Shown: positions 44,844 to 53,937 of the stretch, piece after piece | Numbering within the stretch: position 1 is the stretch's first letter | How the letters are laid out: each line of letters begins with the position of its first letter | Assembly: GCF_000013625.1 (NCBI RefSeq) | Contig: NC_009659.1 | Span: 3,596,001 to 3,660,000 of the forward strand | Length of the DNA: 64,000 bases | Source: Janthinobacterium sp. Marseille | Lineage (GTDB): Bacteria > Pseudomonadota > Gammaproteobacteria > Burkholderiales > Burkholderiaceae_D | Direction of reading: 5' to 3' | Program-made: the position numbers and the translations under genes | Notes under the pieces: model-generated | Database searches by the model: none | Told to the model about the DNA's origin: nothing | Seen by the model: only the letters and a program-made list of their open reading frames with translations

Positions 44844-45974
44844 TTAGTTCGCCAGGCGACGCTTGCCGTCCTGATAGGTGTAAATGGAGATGGTCGGGTT
44901 CTTGATCTCGCCACGCGCATCAAACTGGACGTTCGACATCACCCCGGCAAAATGCACCTTGCCCATCGCCGGCAAATACTTTTGCGGCTCTACGCTATTG
45001 GCAGCTTGCATCGCTTTGGCTACCGCCAGCACTGCGTCGTAAGAATACGGGCCATGCATCTGGAACTGGCCCGGGAATTTTTCGTCATACCGTTTCTTCC
45101 AGGCGCGGCTGGCCGTCGTGCGGTCGAGCGCGATGCCGCTATGTGCGCACACCAGGTTGTCTTGTATCTTCATCCCTTCCGTGCGTTGCTCCATGCCTTG
45201 CGTGCAAATTCCATCGCCGCCGATGAATTTCTGCCGCGTCAAGCCCAGCTGCTCCATTTGCCGCAGCATCGCGCTACCTTGCGGGTCCATGCCGCCAAAG
45301 AAGACGGCATCCGGATTGCGTCCCTTGATAGCGGTCAGGATCGCGCTGAAATCGACCGCCTTGTCATTGGTGTATTGCTGCGTCACCACCTGCACCGGTG
45401 TGTTGCGCAGAGCTGTCCGGAACGCATCGGCCAGACCCTGTCCATAAGCGCTGCGATCATCCACCACCGCTATTGTTTTCAGCTTCAGCACATTCACCGT
45501 ATAAGCAGCGAGGGCCTGTGCCAGCGTGCTGTCATTCGCCAGCATGCGAAAAGTGGTGTTGTATGCAGACTTGGTCAACTCCGGACTGGTGGCCGATGGC
45601 GACAGATTAGGCAAACCGCACTGATGGTAAATCCGCGCGGCCGGGATGGCAGTACCGGAGTTGGTATGCCCTATCACCGCATTCACATGCAAATCACAAA
45701 AGCGCTGTGCGACGGCCGCGCCCTGTTTGGGATCAGCGGCATCATCTTCGGATAACAACTCAAAACGCAGTTGCTTGCCACCGACGACGATTTTCTTTTC
45801 GTTCAATTCATCTACGGCCAGGCGCGCGCCGTTCTGGCTATCCTTGCCGTAAAACGCTTGCGGTCCGGTCAGTGGTGCCGCTAAACCGATTTTGACGGTC
45901 TGTACTTCCTGCGCCTGCACTAGCGTGGAAGCGGAAGCGATCAATATGGGAAAAATGAAGGAACTGGATTTCAT
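44844..45974 (-). CDS. Branched-chain amino acid-type ABC substrate-binding protein (orphan)
   Basis: The 376-residue periplasmic protein has a signal peptide (cleaved near VQAQE, residue 22). Its fold type I binding domains start VKIGLAAPLTGPQA, as in LivJ/LivK, and contain AVIGHTNSGTAIPAA at the ligand site. No permease or ATPase gene is next to it, so it must use a transporter encoded elsewhere. The ligand (branched-chain amino acid, amide or other) is not evident. It converges on ubiX with one base between stops. Confidence 0.88.
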   Translation of the reverse strand: MKSSSFIFPILIASASTLVQAQEVQTVKIGLAAPLTGPQAFYGKDSQNGARLAVDELNEKKIVVGGKQLRFELLSEDDAADPKQGAAVAQRFCDLHVNAVIGHTNSGTAIPAARIYHQCGLPNLSPSATSPELTKSAYNTTFRMLANDSTLAQALAAYTVNVLKLKTIAVVDDRSAYGQGLADAFRTALRNTPVQVVTQQYTNDKAVDFSAILTAIKGRNPDAVFFGGMDPQGSAMLRQMEQLGLTRQKFIGGDGICTQGMEQRTEGMKIQDNLVCAHSGIALDRTTASRAWKKRYDEKFPGQFQMHGPYSYDAVLAVAKAMQAANSVEPQKYLPAMGKVHFAGVMSNVQFDARGEIKNPTISIYTYQDGKRRLAN

Positions 45975-46080
45975 GGAGCCATTACAGAATAAATGAATGG
46001 CTTCATTCTATCCGCAGATAGGCACAAGATTGAAATCTGCGCCGCCTCAGGCAAATGAAGGGATGCGAACGGACAAGAAA

Positions 46081-46112
46081 AAACCCCTCATAGCGAGGCT
46101 ATAAGGGGTTTT
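46081..46112 (-). terminator. Terminator downstream of tRNA-Thr
   Basis: Complementary arms (AACCCCT with AGGGGTT, plus ATAGC with GCTAT) form a stem that on the reverse strand is followed by a T run. It lies four bases after the CCA end of the tRNA gene. Confidence 0.8.
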
Positions 46113-46116
46113 TATT

Positions 46117-46192
<76 letters not shown>

Positions 46193-46212
46193 TAAACTTT
46201 TTGCAGAGCAGT

Positions 46213-46218
46213 ATTATA
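46213..46218 (-). promoter_or_regulatory. Possible -10 element for tRNA-Thr
   Basis: The reverse strand reads TATAAT here, about 20 bases before the tRNA 5' end. No good -35 was seen, and the element is next to the sspB stop codon, so the tRNA could also be read through from sspA-sspB. Confidence 0.45.
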
Positions 46219-46220
46219 CT

Positions 46221-46724
46221 CTATTTGATACGGGTAAGGGTAGGTCTTCCACCTTTTTTCGGTGGATCCGGTACATCATCCGAACCATCGTCGTCATTTT
46301 TATCGTGCGGTGCCGTCGGTACCGACGTCAATGCAGGCGCAGCATGGGCTGGCGCCGTATCTTCCACGCTCGCGTCTTCGACTTCATCCCCAGCTTCTTC
46401 GGTCGCATCCTTATTCGTGGCTTCAAACGCCATGCCCTGCCCGTTTTCACGTGCATAGATGGCCACAACATTGTCGACCGGGACCGAGATATCGCGGGAA
46501 ACGCCGCCGAAACGTGCGCTGAAGCGGATCAAATCATTCTCCATCTTCAGGCCGCTGGTCGCGCTGAAGCTGATGTTCAGGACGATCTCACCGTTCTTGA
46601 CGAACTCCATCGGCACACGTGTGGCACCGTCTACTACGGCAGCCATGTAAGGGGTATAGCCGTTATCGGTACACCATTCGTAAATGGCGCGCAGTAAATA
46701 AGGTTTGGTTGAAGTTTCAGACAT
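46221..46724 (-). CDS. sspB: ClpXP protease specificity-enhancing factor SspB
   Basis: SspB brings ssrA-tagged and other substrates to ClpXP. The 167-residue protein has the substrate-binding fold (residues 1-110, with PYLLRAIYEWCTDNGYTPY at the start). A flexible Ala/Asp/Glu/Pro-rich linker follows, then the C-terminal ClpX-binding tail GRPTLTRIK. It is encoded directly after sspA, as in most Proteobacteria. Confidence 0.95.
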   Translation of the reverse strand: MSETSTKPYLLRAIYEWCTDNGYTPYMAAVVDGATRVPMEFVKNGEIVLNISFSATSGLKMENDLIRFSARFGGVSRDISVPVDNVVAIYARENGQGMAFEATNKDATEEAGDEVEDASVEDTAPAHAAPALTSVPTAPHDKNDDDGSDDVPDPPKKGGRPTLTRIK

Positions 46725-46838
46725 GATTGCGATCAGCTCTACACGGTTAAAAAGTGTGCCACGAAACCCCGGCTATGTCGTTGATTGAAATATAAGCTTT
46801 CATACAACTACATTGCCGGAACTCCACAGCGCAGTTTT

Positions 46839-47450
46839 TTAACGGCGCATGACCTTTTCAGAAGGCGTCAATGCTTCGATATAGGCAGGACGCGAGAAGA
46901 TGCGTTCAGCGTATTTCATCAGCGGTGCAGCGGTTTTCGACAATTCGATGCCGTAATGGTCCAGACGCCACAACAACGGGGCAATCGCCACGTCCAGCAT
47001 CGAGAATTCATCGCCCAGCATGTATTTGTTCTTGAGGAACAGTGGAGCCAGCGTCGTCAGGCGGTCACGGATTTCATTACGTGCCTTTTCCTGGATTTTT
47101 TCGCCGCTGCGGCCTTTGTCGTTTTCCAGCGTGTGTACGTGGATGAACAATTCTTTTTCGAAATTGAAAAGCATCAAACGCGCACGCGCGCGCATCAATG
47201 GATCTGCCGGCATCAATTGTGGGTGCGGGAAGCGTTCATCAATGTATTCGTTGATGATGTTCGATTCATACAAAATCAAGTCGCGCTCAACCAGGATAGG
47301 TACCTGGCCGTACGGATTCATGGTCGAAATATCTTCCGGCTTGTTGAACAAATCTACATCGCGAACTTCGAAGTCCATGCCTTTTTCAAACAGAACCAGG
47401 CGGCAACGTTGGGAGAATGGGCAGGTTGTACCCGAATAGAGAACCATCAT
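46839..47450 (-). CDS. sspA: Stringent starvation protein A (glutathione S-transferase fold)
   Basis: SspA binds RNA polymerase and regulates stationary-phase and stress genes. The 203-residue protein has an N-terminal thioredoxin-like domain (MVLYSGTTCPFSQRCRLVL, then PYGQVPIL) and a C-terminal helical domain. Two ATG codons start the frame (47450 and 47447). It lies 114 bases before sspB and after the petABC genes in transcription order. Confidence 0.95.
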   Translation of the reverse strand: MMVLYSGTTCPFSQRCRLVLFEKGMDFEVRDVDLFNKPEDISTMNPYGQVPILVERDLILYESNIINEYIDERFPHPQLMPADPLMRARARLMLFNFEKELFIHVHTLENDKGRSGEKIQEKARNEIRDRLTTLAPLFLKNKYMLGDEFSMLDVAIAPLLWRLDHYGIELSKTAAPLMKYAERIFSRPAYIEALTPSEKVMRR

Positions 47451-47473
47451 TTTTATAGTTCCTTAGAAACAAA

Positions 47474-47500
47474 AGGGTGAGACCCGTTACGGCTCACCCT
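47474..47500 (-). terminator. Hairpin between petC and sspA
   Basis: AGGGTGAG (47474-47481) pairs with CTCACCCT (47493-47500). On the reverse strand a short T run follows. It probably limits read-through from the bc1 operon into sspA. Confidence 0.65.
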
Positions 47501-47532
47501 AAAACAAACCCCGCGGACTGCGGGTAAGAAAA

Positions 47533-48297
47533 TTACTTGATGTCTTTCCAATAGGAAGCATTCAAGCGCCAGGTGATCACAATGAATACACCCAGGAACA
47601 TCAATACCCAAACGCCAAGGCGTTTACGGGTATTTTGCGCCGGTTCGGCCATCCAGGTCATGAACGACACCAAATCGGCAACAGCCTTGTCGTACTCCAA
47701 TGGGGTCAGAAGACCAGGAGTAACTTGTTCAAAGCCGGCAAACTTGTGCACGACCTTGTTCGGGTCATGCGGATCTTTTTCATTTACAAACTTCGCATCG
47801 CGTATGCCTTGCAACTCCCACAACACATGCGGCATACCGACGTTAGGGAAGACCATATTGTTCCAGCCTGTCGCCCGGGTGTCGTCCTTGTAATAGGAAC
47901 GCAGGTAAGTATACAACCAGTCGGCACCGGTGCCTGCACCGGAAGCTTTGGCACGGGCGATGACGGACAGGTCAGGCGGTACTGCGCCGAACCAGTTTTT
48001 CGCATCTTTCGGTGCCATCGCGATGGTCATCATGCCGCCGACCTTGTCCGACGTGAAGAGCAGATTGTTTTTGATCTGTTCTTCGGTCAGGCCGAGGTCT
48101 TGCAGCTTGTTGTAGCGCAGCGATGAAGCAGCATGGCAGCTCAGGCAATAGTTCACGAACAGGCGTGCACCGTTTTGCAGTGCTGCGAGGTCCTTGGTAC
48201 GGTCAGGAGCATGGTCCAGCGGGAAATCGCTTTCCGAAGCCAGCACCAGGCCTGGCAGGAGTACCAGAGACGCAATCAGTTTTTTCAGCAATGTCAT
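47533..48297 (-). CDS. petC: Cytochrome c1, bc1 complex
   Basis: Cytochrome c1 passes electrons from the Rieske protein to cytochrome c in the respiratory bc1 complex. The 254-residue protein has a signal peptide (ending VLAS, about residue 21), the heme-binding CLSCH motif near residue 55, an axial methionine candidate in GMPHVLWE-like context (NVGMPHVL), and a C-terminal membrane anchor (VLMFLGVFIVITW). The ATG at 48297 was chosen because the upstream frame adds residues with no signal character. It follows petB by 19 bases. Confidence 0.95.
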   Translation of the reverse strand: MTLLKKLIASLVLLPGLVLASESDFPLDHAPDRTKDLAALQNGARLFVNYCLSCHAASSLRYNKLQDLGLTEEQIKNNLLFTSDKVGGMMTIAMAPKDAKNWFGAVPPDLSVIARAKASGAGTGADWLYTYLRSYYKDDTRATGWNNMVFPNVGMPHVLWELQGIRDAKFVNEKDPHDPNKVVHKFAGFEQVTPGLLTPLEYDKAVADLVSFMTWMAEPAQNTRKRLGVWVLMFLGVFIVITWRLNASYWKDIK

Positions 48298-48316
48298 GAT
48301 TCTGTTATCCCTTGGC

Positions 48317-49720
48317 TTAGTGCGGATGGAAAACAACACGATCCGGTACAGGCTTGAAGGTACCCATGGCGCTCCACCAAGGCATCAGGAGGAAGAAGCC
48401 GAAGTAGACGAAGGTACCGACCTGTGCGATTGCAGTACCGATTGCGGTCGGCGGCTGCACACCCAGATAACCGAGAACGACAAAAGCAATACCAAATACG
48501 ATGTACACGTATTTGTGCCAGCTAGGACGATAACGAATCGACTTGACCGGCGATACGTCCAGCCATGGCAGGCCAAACATGATCATGACGGACACGCCCA
48601 TCAGCACGACACCCCAGAATTTTGCATCGAAGATGAACATGCCGGCGATTGCAGCCAGGCCAATTACAGCGGCAGCGATCTTGAACTTGCTGGCCAGGCG
48701 GGTCTTGAGGATGATCAGCGCAACATATGCCGCGACACCTGCCGCCAGCCAGATCATGAAGTCTGAAGTGGTAGCACGCAGGATCGAATAGAACGGCGTG
48801 AAGTACCAGACCGGAGCAATATGCGGCGGCGTCTTCAGCGGATCAGCCGGGATGAAGTTGTTGTACTCGAGGAAATAACCACCCATTTCCGGCGCGAAGA
48901 ACACCACTGCGGTGAACACGAACAGGAAGATCGTCACGATGAAAATATCGTGTACCGAGTAGTAAGGATGGAAAGGGATGCCGTCCAGCGGAACACCTTT
49001 TTCATCAACTTTTTCCTTGATTTCAACGCCGTCCGGGTTGCTCGAACCTACTTCGTGCAGCGCGACGATATGCGCAACCACCAGACCGATCAGGACCAGC
49101 GGGATTGCGATCACGTGGAAAGCAAAGAAGCGGTTCAGGGTAGCGTCGGACACCACGTAATCGCCACGGATCCACAATGACAGGTCAGGGCCGATGAATG
49201 GAATCGCGCCGAACAGGTTCACGATAACTTGTGCACCCCAGTACGACATCTGACCCCATGGCAGCAGGTAACCAAAGAAGGCTTCCGCCATCAGGCACAG
49301 GAAAATCGCAACGCCGAACAACCAGACCAGTTCACGCGGTTTGCGATACGAACCGTACAGCAGGCCACGCAGCATATGGATATAGACCACGACGAAGAAG
49401 GCCGAAGCGCCGGTCGAATGCATATAACGCACCAGCCAGCCCCAAGGAACATCGCGCATGATGTATTCCACCGAAGCAAACGCCAGGTTTGCGTCCGGTT
49501 TGTAATGCATGACGAGGAAAATACCGGTCACGATCTGGATCACCAGCACCAGCAGTGCGAGCGAGCCAAAAACGTAGAGGAAGTTGAAATTCTTTGGAGC
49601 GTAGTATTCGGAGAGGTGGGCCTTCCAGGTCGATGACAGCGGGAAACGGGCATCGACCCAGTTCAGTGCCTTGTCAGCGATAGGTGCATCGGCAGGGAGC
49701 TGCTTTTCGTGGAATGCCAT
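48317..49720 (-). CDS. petB: Cytochrome b, bc1 complex
   Basis: Cytochrome b holds both b hemes and both quinol sites. The 467-residue protein includes the N-terminal four-helix heme core (MHSTGASAFFVVVYIHMLRG and FAFHVIAIPLVLIG supply heme histidines). It also has the C-terminal domain in which the usual PEWY quinol-site motif reads PVWY (HIAPVWYFTPFY). The PVWY form is seen in other Beta- and Gammaproteobacteria. It lies two bases after petA and 19 before petC. Confidence 0.96.
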   Translation of the reverse strand: MAFHEKQLPADAPIADKALNWVDARFPLSSTWKAHLSEYYAPKNFNFLYVFGSLALLVLVIQIVTGIFLVMHYKPDANLAFASVEYIMRDVPWGWLVRYMHSTGASAFFVVVYIHMLRGLLYGSYRKPRELVWLFGVAIFLCLMAEAFFGYLLPWGQMSYWGAQVIVNLFGAIPFIGPDLSLWIRGDYVVSDATLNRFFAFHVIAIPLVLIGLVVAHIVALHEVGSSNPDGVEIKEKVDEKGVPLDGIPFHPYYSVHDIFIVTIFLFVFTAVVFFAPEMGGYFLEYNNFIPADPLKTPPHIAPVWYFTPFYSILRATTSDFMIWLAAGVAAYVALIILKTRLASKFKIAAAVIGLAAIAGMFIFDAKFWGVVLMGVSVMIMFGLPWLDVSPVKSIRYRPSWHKYVYIVFGIAFVVLGYLGVQPPTAIGTAIAQVGTFVYFGFFLLMPWWSAMGTFKPVPDRVVFHPH

Positions 49721-49722
49721 GA

Positions 49723-50331
49723 TTACGCCTCGCCTTTCTCATCTTTACCGATGACCAGTTTGGTGTCGCCTTCAAACATATACGGCGGAACCTGCAGATT
49801 GTCTGGCGAAGGTTTATTTTTATAAACGCGGCCGGCCAGATCGAAGGTCGAACCGTGGCATGGGCACAGGAAGCCGCCGTGCCAGTCGTCCGGCAGCGAT
49901 GGCTGTGCACCGGTCTGGAACTTGGCGGTCGGCGAGCAACCCAGGTGAGGACAGATACCAACCACGACCAACAGGTCTTTTTGTCGTGAACGCCATTCAT
50001 TCAAGGCGTATTCCGGGGTGGTGGAGAATTGCGTACGCGCTGACTCAGGATCGGCCAGTTCATTGTCTGTTTTACCCAAAGCGGCCACCTGTTCGGGTGT
50101 ACGTTTGAGGATCCAGACGGGATTACCGCGCCATTCGACGGTCTTCATCTCGCCGGGAGCGAGGCTAGAAATATCGACTTCAACAGGCGCACCAGCGGCT
50201 TTTGCGCGCTCCGATGGCTGAAACGTAGAGACTAATACTCCAGTTGTGGCTAAGCCAGCTACGCCACCCGCCGCACATGTGGCGACGAGCAAGCCTCGCC
50301 GACCGGAATCGACCTGCTTTTCGTTACTCAT
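49723..50331 (-). CDS. petA: Rieske iron-sulfur protein, bc1 complex
   Basis: The 202-residue Rieske protein carries an N-terminal twin-arginine signal anchor (SGRRGLLVATCAAGG). The [2Fe-2S] ligands lie in CPHLGC and CPCHGS. Rieske proteins are typical Tat substrates, and the tatABC genes lie about 4 kb away in this window. It is the first gene of petABC, behind a well-formed promoter. Confidence 0.96.
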   Translation of the reverse strand: MSNEKQVDSGRRGLLVATCAAGGVAGLATTGVLVSTFQPSERAKAAGAPVEVDISSLAPGEMKTVEWRGNPVWILKRTPEQVAALGKTDNELADPESARTQFSTTPEYALNEWRSRQKDLLVVVGICPHLGCSPTAKFQTGAQPSLPDDWHGGFLCPCHGSTFDLAGRVYKNKPSPDNLQVPPYMFEGDTKLVIGKDEKGEA

Positions 50332-50386
50332 ACCAACCCCAATCAGTCAAAATGCGAAATCTGTACGAAACTTCTAGCAACCTTAG

Positions 50387-50415
50387 ATTATAACGGAGCC
50401 AACGTTTGTTTTAAA
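50387..50415 (-). promoter_or_regulatory. Putative sigma-70 promoter of petABC
   Basis: On the reverse strand TTTAAA (50410-50415) and a perfect TATAAT (50387-50392) are 17 bases apart. They lie 56 bases before the petA start codon. Confidence 0.7.
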
Positions 50416-50542
50416 GCAAATAGACATGCTTCAAGTTAATTTTGCGGAACTTTTGAGCAATACGGCAACACGCAATTCTTTTTTAATTATTTATTTGCGA
50501 CGCATTATCCATCGAAAATGACAAAAATTGAGGAAATTTAAT

Positions 50543-50571
50543 TTGACGTTTTTTGCGCCTAAAACTAGGAT
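50543..50571 (+). promoter_or_regulatory. Putative sigma-70 promoter of mscL
   Basis: TTGACG (50543-50548) and TAGGAT (50566-50571) are separated by 17 bases. They lie 47 bases before the mscL start codon. The region between the two promoters (50416-50542) is AT-rich with nothing else recognised. Confidence 0.7.
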
Positions 50572-50618
50572 ACGTTGGCGCATTGCATTTTTACAAACAA
50601 GTTAAACGGAGGATTGCC

Positions 50619-51038
50619 ATGGGCATGATGCAGGAATTCAAGGAATTTGCGGTCAAGGGAAATGTGGTCGATTTGGCCGTCGCAGTCATTGTTGGCGCGG
50701 CATTCGGCAAGATCGTCGATTCGCTGGTGCAGGATGTCATCATGCCGGTGGTAGGCAAGATTTTCGGCGGGCTGGACTTCAGCAATTACTATATTGCGCT
50801 CAATAATCAGGACCCCAACCTGACCCTGGTCGAGGCAAAAAAACTGGGCGCAGTCCTCGCCTACGGCAATTTCATCACAATTGCGCTTAATTTCATCATT
50901 CTTGCCTTCATCATTTTCCAAATGGTCCGTTTGCTGAACAAGTTGAAAAGAACCGAACCACCGGCCCCGGAAGAACCGGCAGCCGTTCCGGAAGACATCG
51001 CCCTTTTGCGTGAAATCCGCGATTCACTGAAGAAATAA
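50619..51038 (+). CDS. mscL: Large-conductance mechanosensitive channel
   Basis: MscL opens under membrane tension to release solutes on osmotic downshock. The 139-residue protein has the conserved N-terminal [23 protein letters not shown] first helix, a second membrane helix (about residues 75-98) and a charged C-terminal bundle ending [11 protein letters not shown]. The ATG at 50619 follows CGGAGG; an upstream ATG at 50553 has no such site. A strong terminator follows. Confidence 0.96.
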   Translation: MGMMQEFKEFAVKGNVVDLAVAVIVGAAFGKIVDSLVQDVIMPVVGKIFGGLDFSNYYIALNNQDPNLTLVEAKKLGAVLAYGNFITIALNFIILAFIIFQMVRLLNKLKRTEPPAPEEPAAVPEDIALLREIRDSLKK

Positions 51039-51040
51039 AC

Positions 51041-51070
51041 AAAAAGGCCGCCCATCAGGCGGCCTTTTTT
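51041..51070. terminator. Terminator after mscL
   Basis: GGCCGCC (51046-51052) pairs with GGCGGCC (51058-51064), flanked by A and T runs. It can serve mscL and the convergent regulator gene. Confidence 0.9.
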
Positions 51071-51099
51071 ATTGGCGGCAACAAATGCGCCGTCACATG

Positions 51100-51813
51100 C
51101 TAACGCTTCGACTTCAATTGATCCATCTGCAATAAACCACGGCGATTCGCTTCATACACGGCTTCACCGCGCGAATGCACGGATAATTTATCGTAGATAT
51201 TTTTGATGTGTGTTTGTATCGTGCCGACCGACAGCGATAACTGCCGCGCCACTTCACCATAACTGTCGCCGCGCGCAATCAAATCCAGGATGGTGGATTC
51301 ACGTTTGGTCAATGCGACCTGCTCAGTCTCGGCACCGCTTGCATCACTCACCGCGTCCGGCGCCTTCTTGCCGTCACGCACTCGTCCCAGCACCTTGCGC
51401 GCTATGGTCGGACTGATGGGCGAACCACCCGCATGCAAATCCAGCAAGGCACGCACGATATCGAGGCGATCCGCATCTTTCAACACATAACCGGACGCAC
51501 CGGCTTCTATGCTGTCGAGCACATTGTCCTGATCGCTGGAAGTAGTGATGACCATGATGTTGCAGGCAGGATGGCGATGCGCGCAGTAACGGATGATGTC
51601 TATACCCGAACCGTCCGGCAAGTCCAGGTCGACCAGCAAGAGTTCAACCGTTTGCTGTTCCAGCCAACTCAGTGCGGATTTCACATCGCTGAGCGCATCG
51701 AGCAATTTCAGCGATGGCTCTTTCTCGATTGCAAGACTCAAGGTGCGGCGCGTCAGCGCATCATCCTCAACGACTAAGACTGTAATCGGCCCATCGGCTA
51801 CCGGTAACTGCAT
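51100..51813 (-). CDS. LuxR/NarL-family response regulator, no adjacent kinase
   Basis: The 237-residue regulator has a receiver domain (residues 10-130; acidic pair E16-D17-D18, phospho-acceptor D62 in VDLDLP) and a C-terminal LuxR helix-turn-helix (about 170-230, GDSYGEVARQLSLSVGTIQTH). A roughly 40-residue linker joins them. The ATG at 51813 is preceded by a GGAGAGG-like site; the open frame continues upstream to 52131 but has no domain sequence. No histidine kinase is nearby, so its sensor and targets are unknown. Confidence 0.88.
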   Translation of the reverse strand: MQLPVADGPITVLVVEDDALTRRTLSLAIEKEPSLKLLDALSDVKSALSWLEQQTVELLLVDLDLPDGSGIDIIRYCAHRHPACNIMVITTSSDQDNVLDSIEAGASGYVLKDADRLDIVRALLDLHAGGSPISPTIARKVLGRVRDGKKAPDAVSDASGAETEQVALTKRESTILDLIARGDSYGEVARQLSLSVGTIQTHIKNIYDKLSVHSRGEAVYEANRRGLLQMDQLKSKR

Positions 51814-51964
51814 TGATCCGTACTCCTCTCCGTGCCCGACACGCGAACAAAAACGCGCCTGTATTTTTTGCCAATATTTGTAGTTATACCATAGTCGCAA
51901 ATTGCCATACAGCATGATTGCGCGAGACATGCATATATGTCTGCAATCAAGTTCTGAAAAATAT

Positions 51965-52732
51965 TTAAACGGGATTATCGATGTCGATGAAATAGTGCTG
52001 CAGACCAAAGCTGCGCGCGATATGTTCACCCAAAGCCTGCACGCCGTAGCGCTCAGTTGCATGATGACCACAAGCAAGATAAGCGACACCACTTTCGCGC
52101 GCCAGGTGCACGGTAGGTTCGGATATTTCACCGCTCAAATAAACTTGCGCGCCGGCAGCTATCGCATCGCCAAGGAAACCTTGTGCCGCACCGGTACACC
52201 AGCCTATCGCACCCAACTTCTGCGCCGGATCACCGATCAGCAAAGGCTTGCGCTGCAAACTTTTTTCTATTTCCTGCGCCAGTTCGCCGACTGTGGTCAC
52301 AGCAGGATTCGTACTCCTGCCCAACCAACCCAAATCATCTTCAGCAAAACGTGATTCGCCTTGCAGCCCCAGGCGCGCAGCCAGTTGCGCGTTATTGCCA
52401 AACTCGGCATGCATGTCCAGCGGCAGATGATAGGCAAATAAATTCACGTCATGTGTCAGCAGTGTTTTCAGGCGTTGATGCTTTTGCCCGATCACGCGCA
52501 TGTCTTCACCACGCCAAAAATAACCGTGATGCACGAGGATGGCATCCGCACCTTTTTCCAATGCGGCTTCCAGCAATGCCATGCTGGCGGTCACCCCGCT
52601 GACCAATGTTTTGATTTCTGTACGCCCTTCGACTTGCAAGCCGTTTGGGCAAAAATCACGAAAACGGGTAATATCAAGCGTTCTCGCTAGATATTTGGCA
52701 AGTTCATCCCTATCTATCGTTCCCTGACCCAT
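51965..52732 (-). CDS. NIF3-like dinuclear metal-center protein (YbgI family)
   Basis: The 255-residue protein matches the NIF3/YbgI family, hexameric toroids with a two-metal site. Metal-binding features include ILVHHGYFW near residues 68-76 and the late [12 protein letters not shown] segment. The substrate is unknown; GTP cyclohydrolase I type 2 is a name used for some members. The ATG at 52732 gives [11 protein letters not shown]; a longer start at 52777 would overlap the divergent protease gene. Only 15 bases separate the two start codons. Confidence 0.9.
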   Translation of the reverse strand: MGQGTIDRDELAKYLARTLDITRFRDFCPNGLQVEGRTEIKTLVSGVTASMALLEAALEKGADAILVHHGYFWRGEDMRVIGQKHQRLKTLLTHDVNLFAYHLPLDMHAEFGNNAQLAARLGLQGESRFAEDDLGWLGRSTNPAVTTVGELAQEIEKSLQRKPLLIGDPAQKLGAIGWCTGAAQGFLGDAIAAGAQVYLSGEISEPTVHLARESGVAYLACGHHATERYGVQALGEHIARSFGLQHYFIDIDNPV

Positions 52733-52747
52733 TTTTCCTACCCTTTT

Positions 52748-53923
52748 ATGCGACGTCTTTGGCTGTTGTTTGCGCAAACCGTAACTGTCGGTTTAGCAAT
52801 TTTATTCATTGTAACGACCTTGAAGCCCGAATGGGCGAGCGGCGTACTCGGCGGCGCGCAAAAGGTGCGCAGTTCAACTTCGGTTTCGATGCTGGAAGCG
52901 CCACCGAATACGGCGCCGACCGAAGGTTCCTTCCGTGATGCGGCCAAACTGGCAATGCCGTCGGTGGTGAATATCTTCACCAGCAAAACGCCGTCGCCAT
53001 CGCAAAACCCTTTCATGGATGATCCCTTCTTCCGCAAGTTCTTTGGCGATCGCTTCGATGAACAACAGGAAAAACAAGTCAGCCTCGGTTCCGGCGTCAT
53101 CGTCAGTGCAGAGGGTTATATCCTGACGAACAATCACGTAGTCGAAGCGGCGGATGAAATTGAAGTCGCGCTGACAGACGGCCGCAAGGCAATTGCAAAA
53201 GTCGTCGGCTCCGATCCGGAGACCGACCTCGCCGTCATCAAAATCAATCTGGATAACCTGCCGGCGATTACGCTGGGCCGGGTGGAAGAAGCGCGCGTCG
53301 GCGACGTCGTGCTGGCGATCGGCAATCCTTTCGGCGTCGGCCAGACCGTCACCATGGGCATCATCTCGGCGCTCGGACGCAACCATCTCGGCATCCTCGA
53401 TGCATTTGAAAATTTCATCCAGACCGATGCAGCGATCAATCCGGGCAATTCCGGCGGCGCACTGATCGATGCCAACGGCAATCTGCTCGGCATCAACACT
53501 GCGATCTACTCGCGTAGCGGCGGCTCGCTGGGCATCGGCTTCGCGATCCCGGTGACAACCGTCAAATCGGTGATGGATGCCATTATCAAGAATGGCCATG
53601 TGGTACGTGGCTACATCGGCGTCGAACCGCAAGACATCACACCTGAACTGGCCGAGAGCTTCGGCTTGAAGAAAAGCACAGGTGCGATCATTGCCGGTGT
53701 ATTGAAAGGCGGCCCGGCAGATAAAGCCGGCATGCAGCCTGGCGACATCCTGGTTTCGGTAGAAGGCAAGGCAGTCACCGATATGGCCGACATGCTGAAC
53801 CAGATTGCACAGCTGTCTCCCGGCACCAAAGCCAAGGTGGTGGTACTGCGACGCAATCAGGAAAACACTTTGAACATCACAGTCGGCATGCGCCCGAAAG
53901 CACCGGCGCGTGCCGAGGAATAA
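52748..53923 (+). CDS. DegS/HtrA-like periplasmic serine protease
   Basis: The 391-residue trypsin-like protease is anchored by an N-terminal membrane helix (about residues 5-24). The catalytic triad is H130 (NNHVVEA), D160 (ETDLAVIK) and S235 (NPGNSGGAL). A single PDZ domain follows (about 285-380). The anchor and one PDZ domain resemble DegS/AlgW, which start the RpoE stress cascade, more than DegP with two PDZ domains. An ECF sigma cassette is in the window, but its small anti-sigma lacks a membrane part, so no direct link is claimed. Confidence 0.92.
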   Translation: MRRLWLLFAQTVTVGLAILFIVTTLKPEWASGVLGGAQKVRSSTSVSMLEAPPNTAPTEGSFRDAAKLAMPSVVNIFTSKTPSPSQNPFMDDPFFRKFFGDRFDEQQEKQVSLGSGVIVSAEGYILTNNHVVEAADEIEVALTDGRKAIAKVVGSDPETDLAVIKINLDNLPAITLGRVEEARVGDVVLAIGNPFGVGQTVTMGIISALGRNHLGILDAFENFIQTDAAINPGNSGGALIDANGNLLGINTAIYSRSGGSLGIGFAIPVTTVKSVMDAIIKNGHVVRGYIGVEPQDITPELAESFGLKKSTGAIIAGVLKGGPADKAGMQPGDILVSVEGKAVTDMADMLNQIAQLSPGTKAKVVVLRRNQENTLNITVGMRPKAPARAEE

Positions 53924-53937
53924 CAGGTAATACGTCC

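Noticed and set aside
48317..49720. PVWY instead of PEWY in cytochrome b as an unusual quinol site
   Set aside because: This form is common in Beta- and Gammaproteobacteria, so it is not noteworthy here.
51814..52131. Long N-terminal extension of the LuxR-type regulator frame
   Set aside because: The receiver domain starts just after the ATG at 51813, and the upstream translation has no domain character.
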